Source: Phelpsiimicrobium sp043802125
Lineage (GTDB): Bacteria; Omnitrophota; Gorgyraeia; Velamenicoccales; Velamenicoccaceae
Direction of reading: 5' to 3'
Length of the DNA: 21,994 nucleotides
Assembly (NCBI GenBank): GCA_043802125.1
Contig: JAZDLG010000048.1
Span: 1 to 21,994, forward strand
The notes beneath the pieces are model-generated. The model was not told where the DNA came from, searched no databases, and saw only the letters and a list, made by a program, of their open reading frames with translations. This document shows, in pieces, positions 21,722 through 21,994 of the stretch. Position 1 is the stretch's first letter, and each line of letters starts with the position of its first letter. A program made the translations under genes and the position numbers.

Positions 21722-21994
21722 TTAGAGCTTGTGGGAGGAAACAACTGCATCTAATAACAACGTAACCTTGTTATTTAAGATCTCCAAAAAACCTTTGCCG
21801 GAGGAATTAAAAACTTTTGGCTCATCCAAAGGGAACGTTTTAAGAACGATCCTGCCGGGTTTCAGCCTCGCCGCAAGCGGCGCGTGATCAGCCAAGACGC
21901 CCATAAAACCCAACTCAGCGGGTACGACTAAAGACCTGACCTCGCCGTCATAGATGGTCTCTTCTTCTGTCAGGATAGAAACGCGAAAATGCTT
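21722..21994 (-). CDS. atpC: ATP synthase epsilon subunit (5' end missing), short form
   Basis: The frame enters from the right edge and reads HFRVSILTEEETIYDGEVRS, LVVPAELGFMGVLADHAPL and ARLKPGRIVLKT, the beta-sandwich domain of the F1 epsilon subunit, which sits on the central stalk of ATP synthase. Few residues can be missing at the N-terminus. The protein stops at VTLLLDAVVSSHKL, just after the beta-sandwich, at about 91 visible residues. Most bacterial epsilon subunits run to about 130-140 residues, with a C-terminal helical hairpin that can inhibit ATP hydrolysis; that hairpin is absent here. No frameshift is apparent, as the next gene begins 9 bases later. The rest of the atp operon should lie beyond the right edge. 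Confidence 0.88.
   Translation of the reverse strand, partial: KHFRVSILTEEETIYDGEVRSLVVPAELGFMGVLADHAPLAARLKPGRIVLKTFPLDEPKVFNSSGKGFLEILNNKVTLLLDAVVSSHKL

Overview
The window is a stretch of bacterial chromosome. It is dense with genes, and all but one are read on the minus strand, many with 1-32 nt overlaps. The protein set is generic housekeeping and envelope biology. Together with frequent TTG/GTG starts, strong GGAGG ribosome sites, mixed-function operons and hairpin repeats between genes, it would suit an uncultivated Gram-negative lineage of the Omnitrophota/PVC type. That assignment is inference from overall look; no rRNA or tRNA is present to test it.

Region 1 (about 1-7110) is a surface-glycan locus. 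Read on the minus strand from about 5.9 kb, it encodes a GT2 glycosyltransferase, a GT4 glycosyltransferase, a WecA/MraY-type lipid-carrier sugar-phosphate transferase, a FAD-dependent UDP-galactopyranose-mutase-like/amine-oxidase-like protein, a second GT2 and a small membrane-anchored coiled-coil protein. An O-antigen ligase/polymerase-like membrane protein is the only gene on the plus strand (5942-7099) and diverges from the cluster at overlapping promoters. The parts fit together as priming of a lipid-linked glycan, sugar addition, and polymerisation or ligation.

Region 2 (about 7078-16719) is a long minus-strand run that starts with panD, def and trxB. It continues with a YbhN-type membrane protein, a YacP-like NYN protein, a DUF523 protein, a metallo-beta-lactamase-fold hydrolase, pyrG, a BamE-like lipoprotein, an alpha-glucan phosphorylase, a secreted YbhB/PEBP protein and a small membrane protein. 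It ends at a strong intrinsic terminator that lies antisense to the last codons of the O-antigen ligase gene. The pyrG reading frame is broken by an apparent single-base deletion inside the ATP-binding P-loop.

Region 3 (16884-19313) is a compact trxA-pta-ackA operon (thioredoxin plus the acetyl-CoA to acetate ATP-yielding pair) with its own extended -10 promoter. Region 4 (19429-21994) holds an MFS transporter, a membrane-anchored coiled-coil protein, a small PCP_red-like protein and the end of atpC. This atpC encodes an epsilon subunit that lacks the usual C-terminal helical hairpin.

Several things are not explained by ordinary genes. A roughly 50-70 bp hairpin repeat occurs four times and supplies start or stop codons to neighbouring genes. 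A 180-bp in-frame segment in a GT2 gene is packed with six consecutive hairpins. There is also a GC-rich palindrome/tandem repeat at 19351-19422 and a hairpin-rich stretch ahead of the DUF523 gene. I found no CRISPR array, transposase, prophage or defence module. No gap longer than 300 bases lacks a gene.
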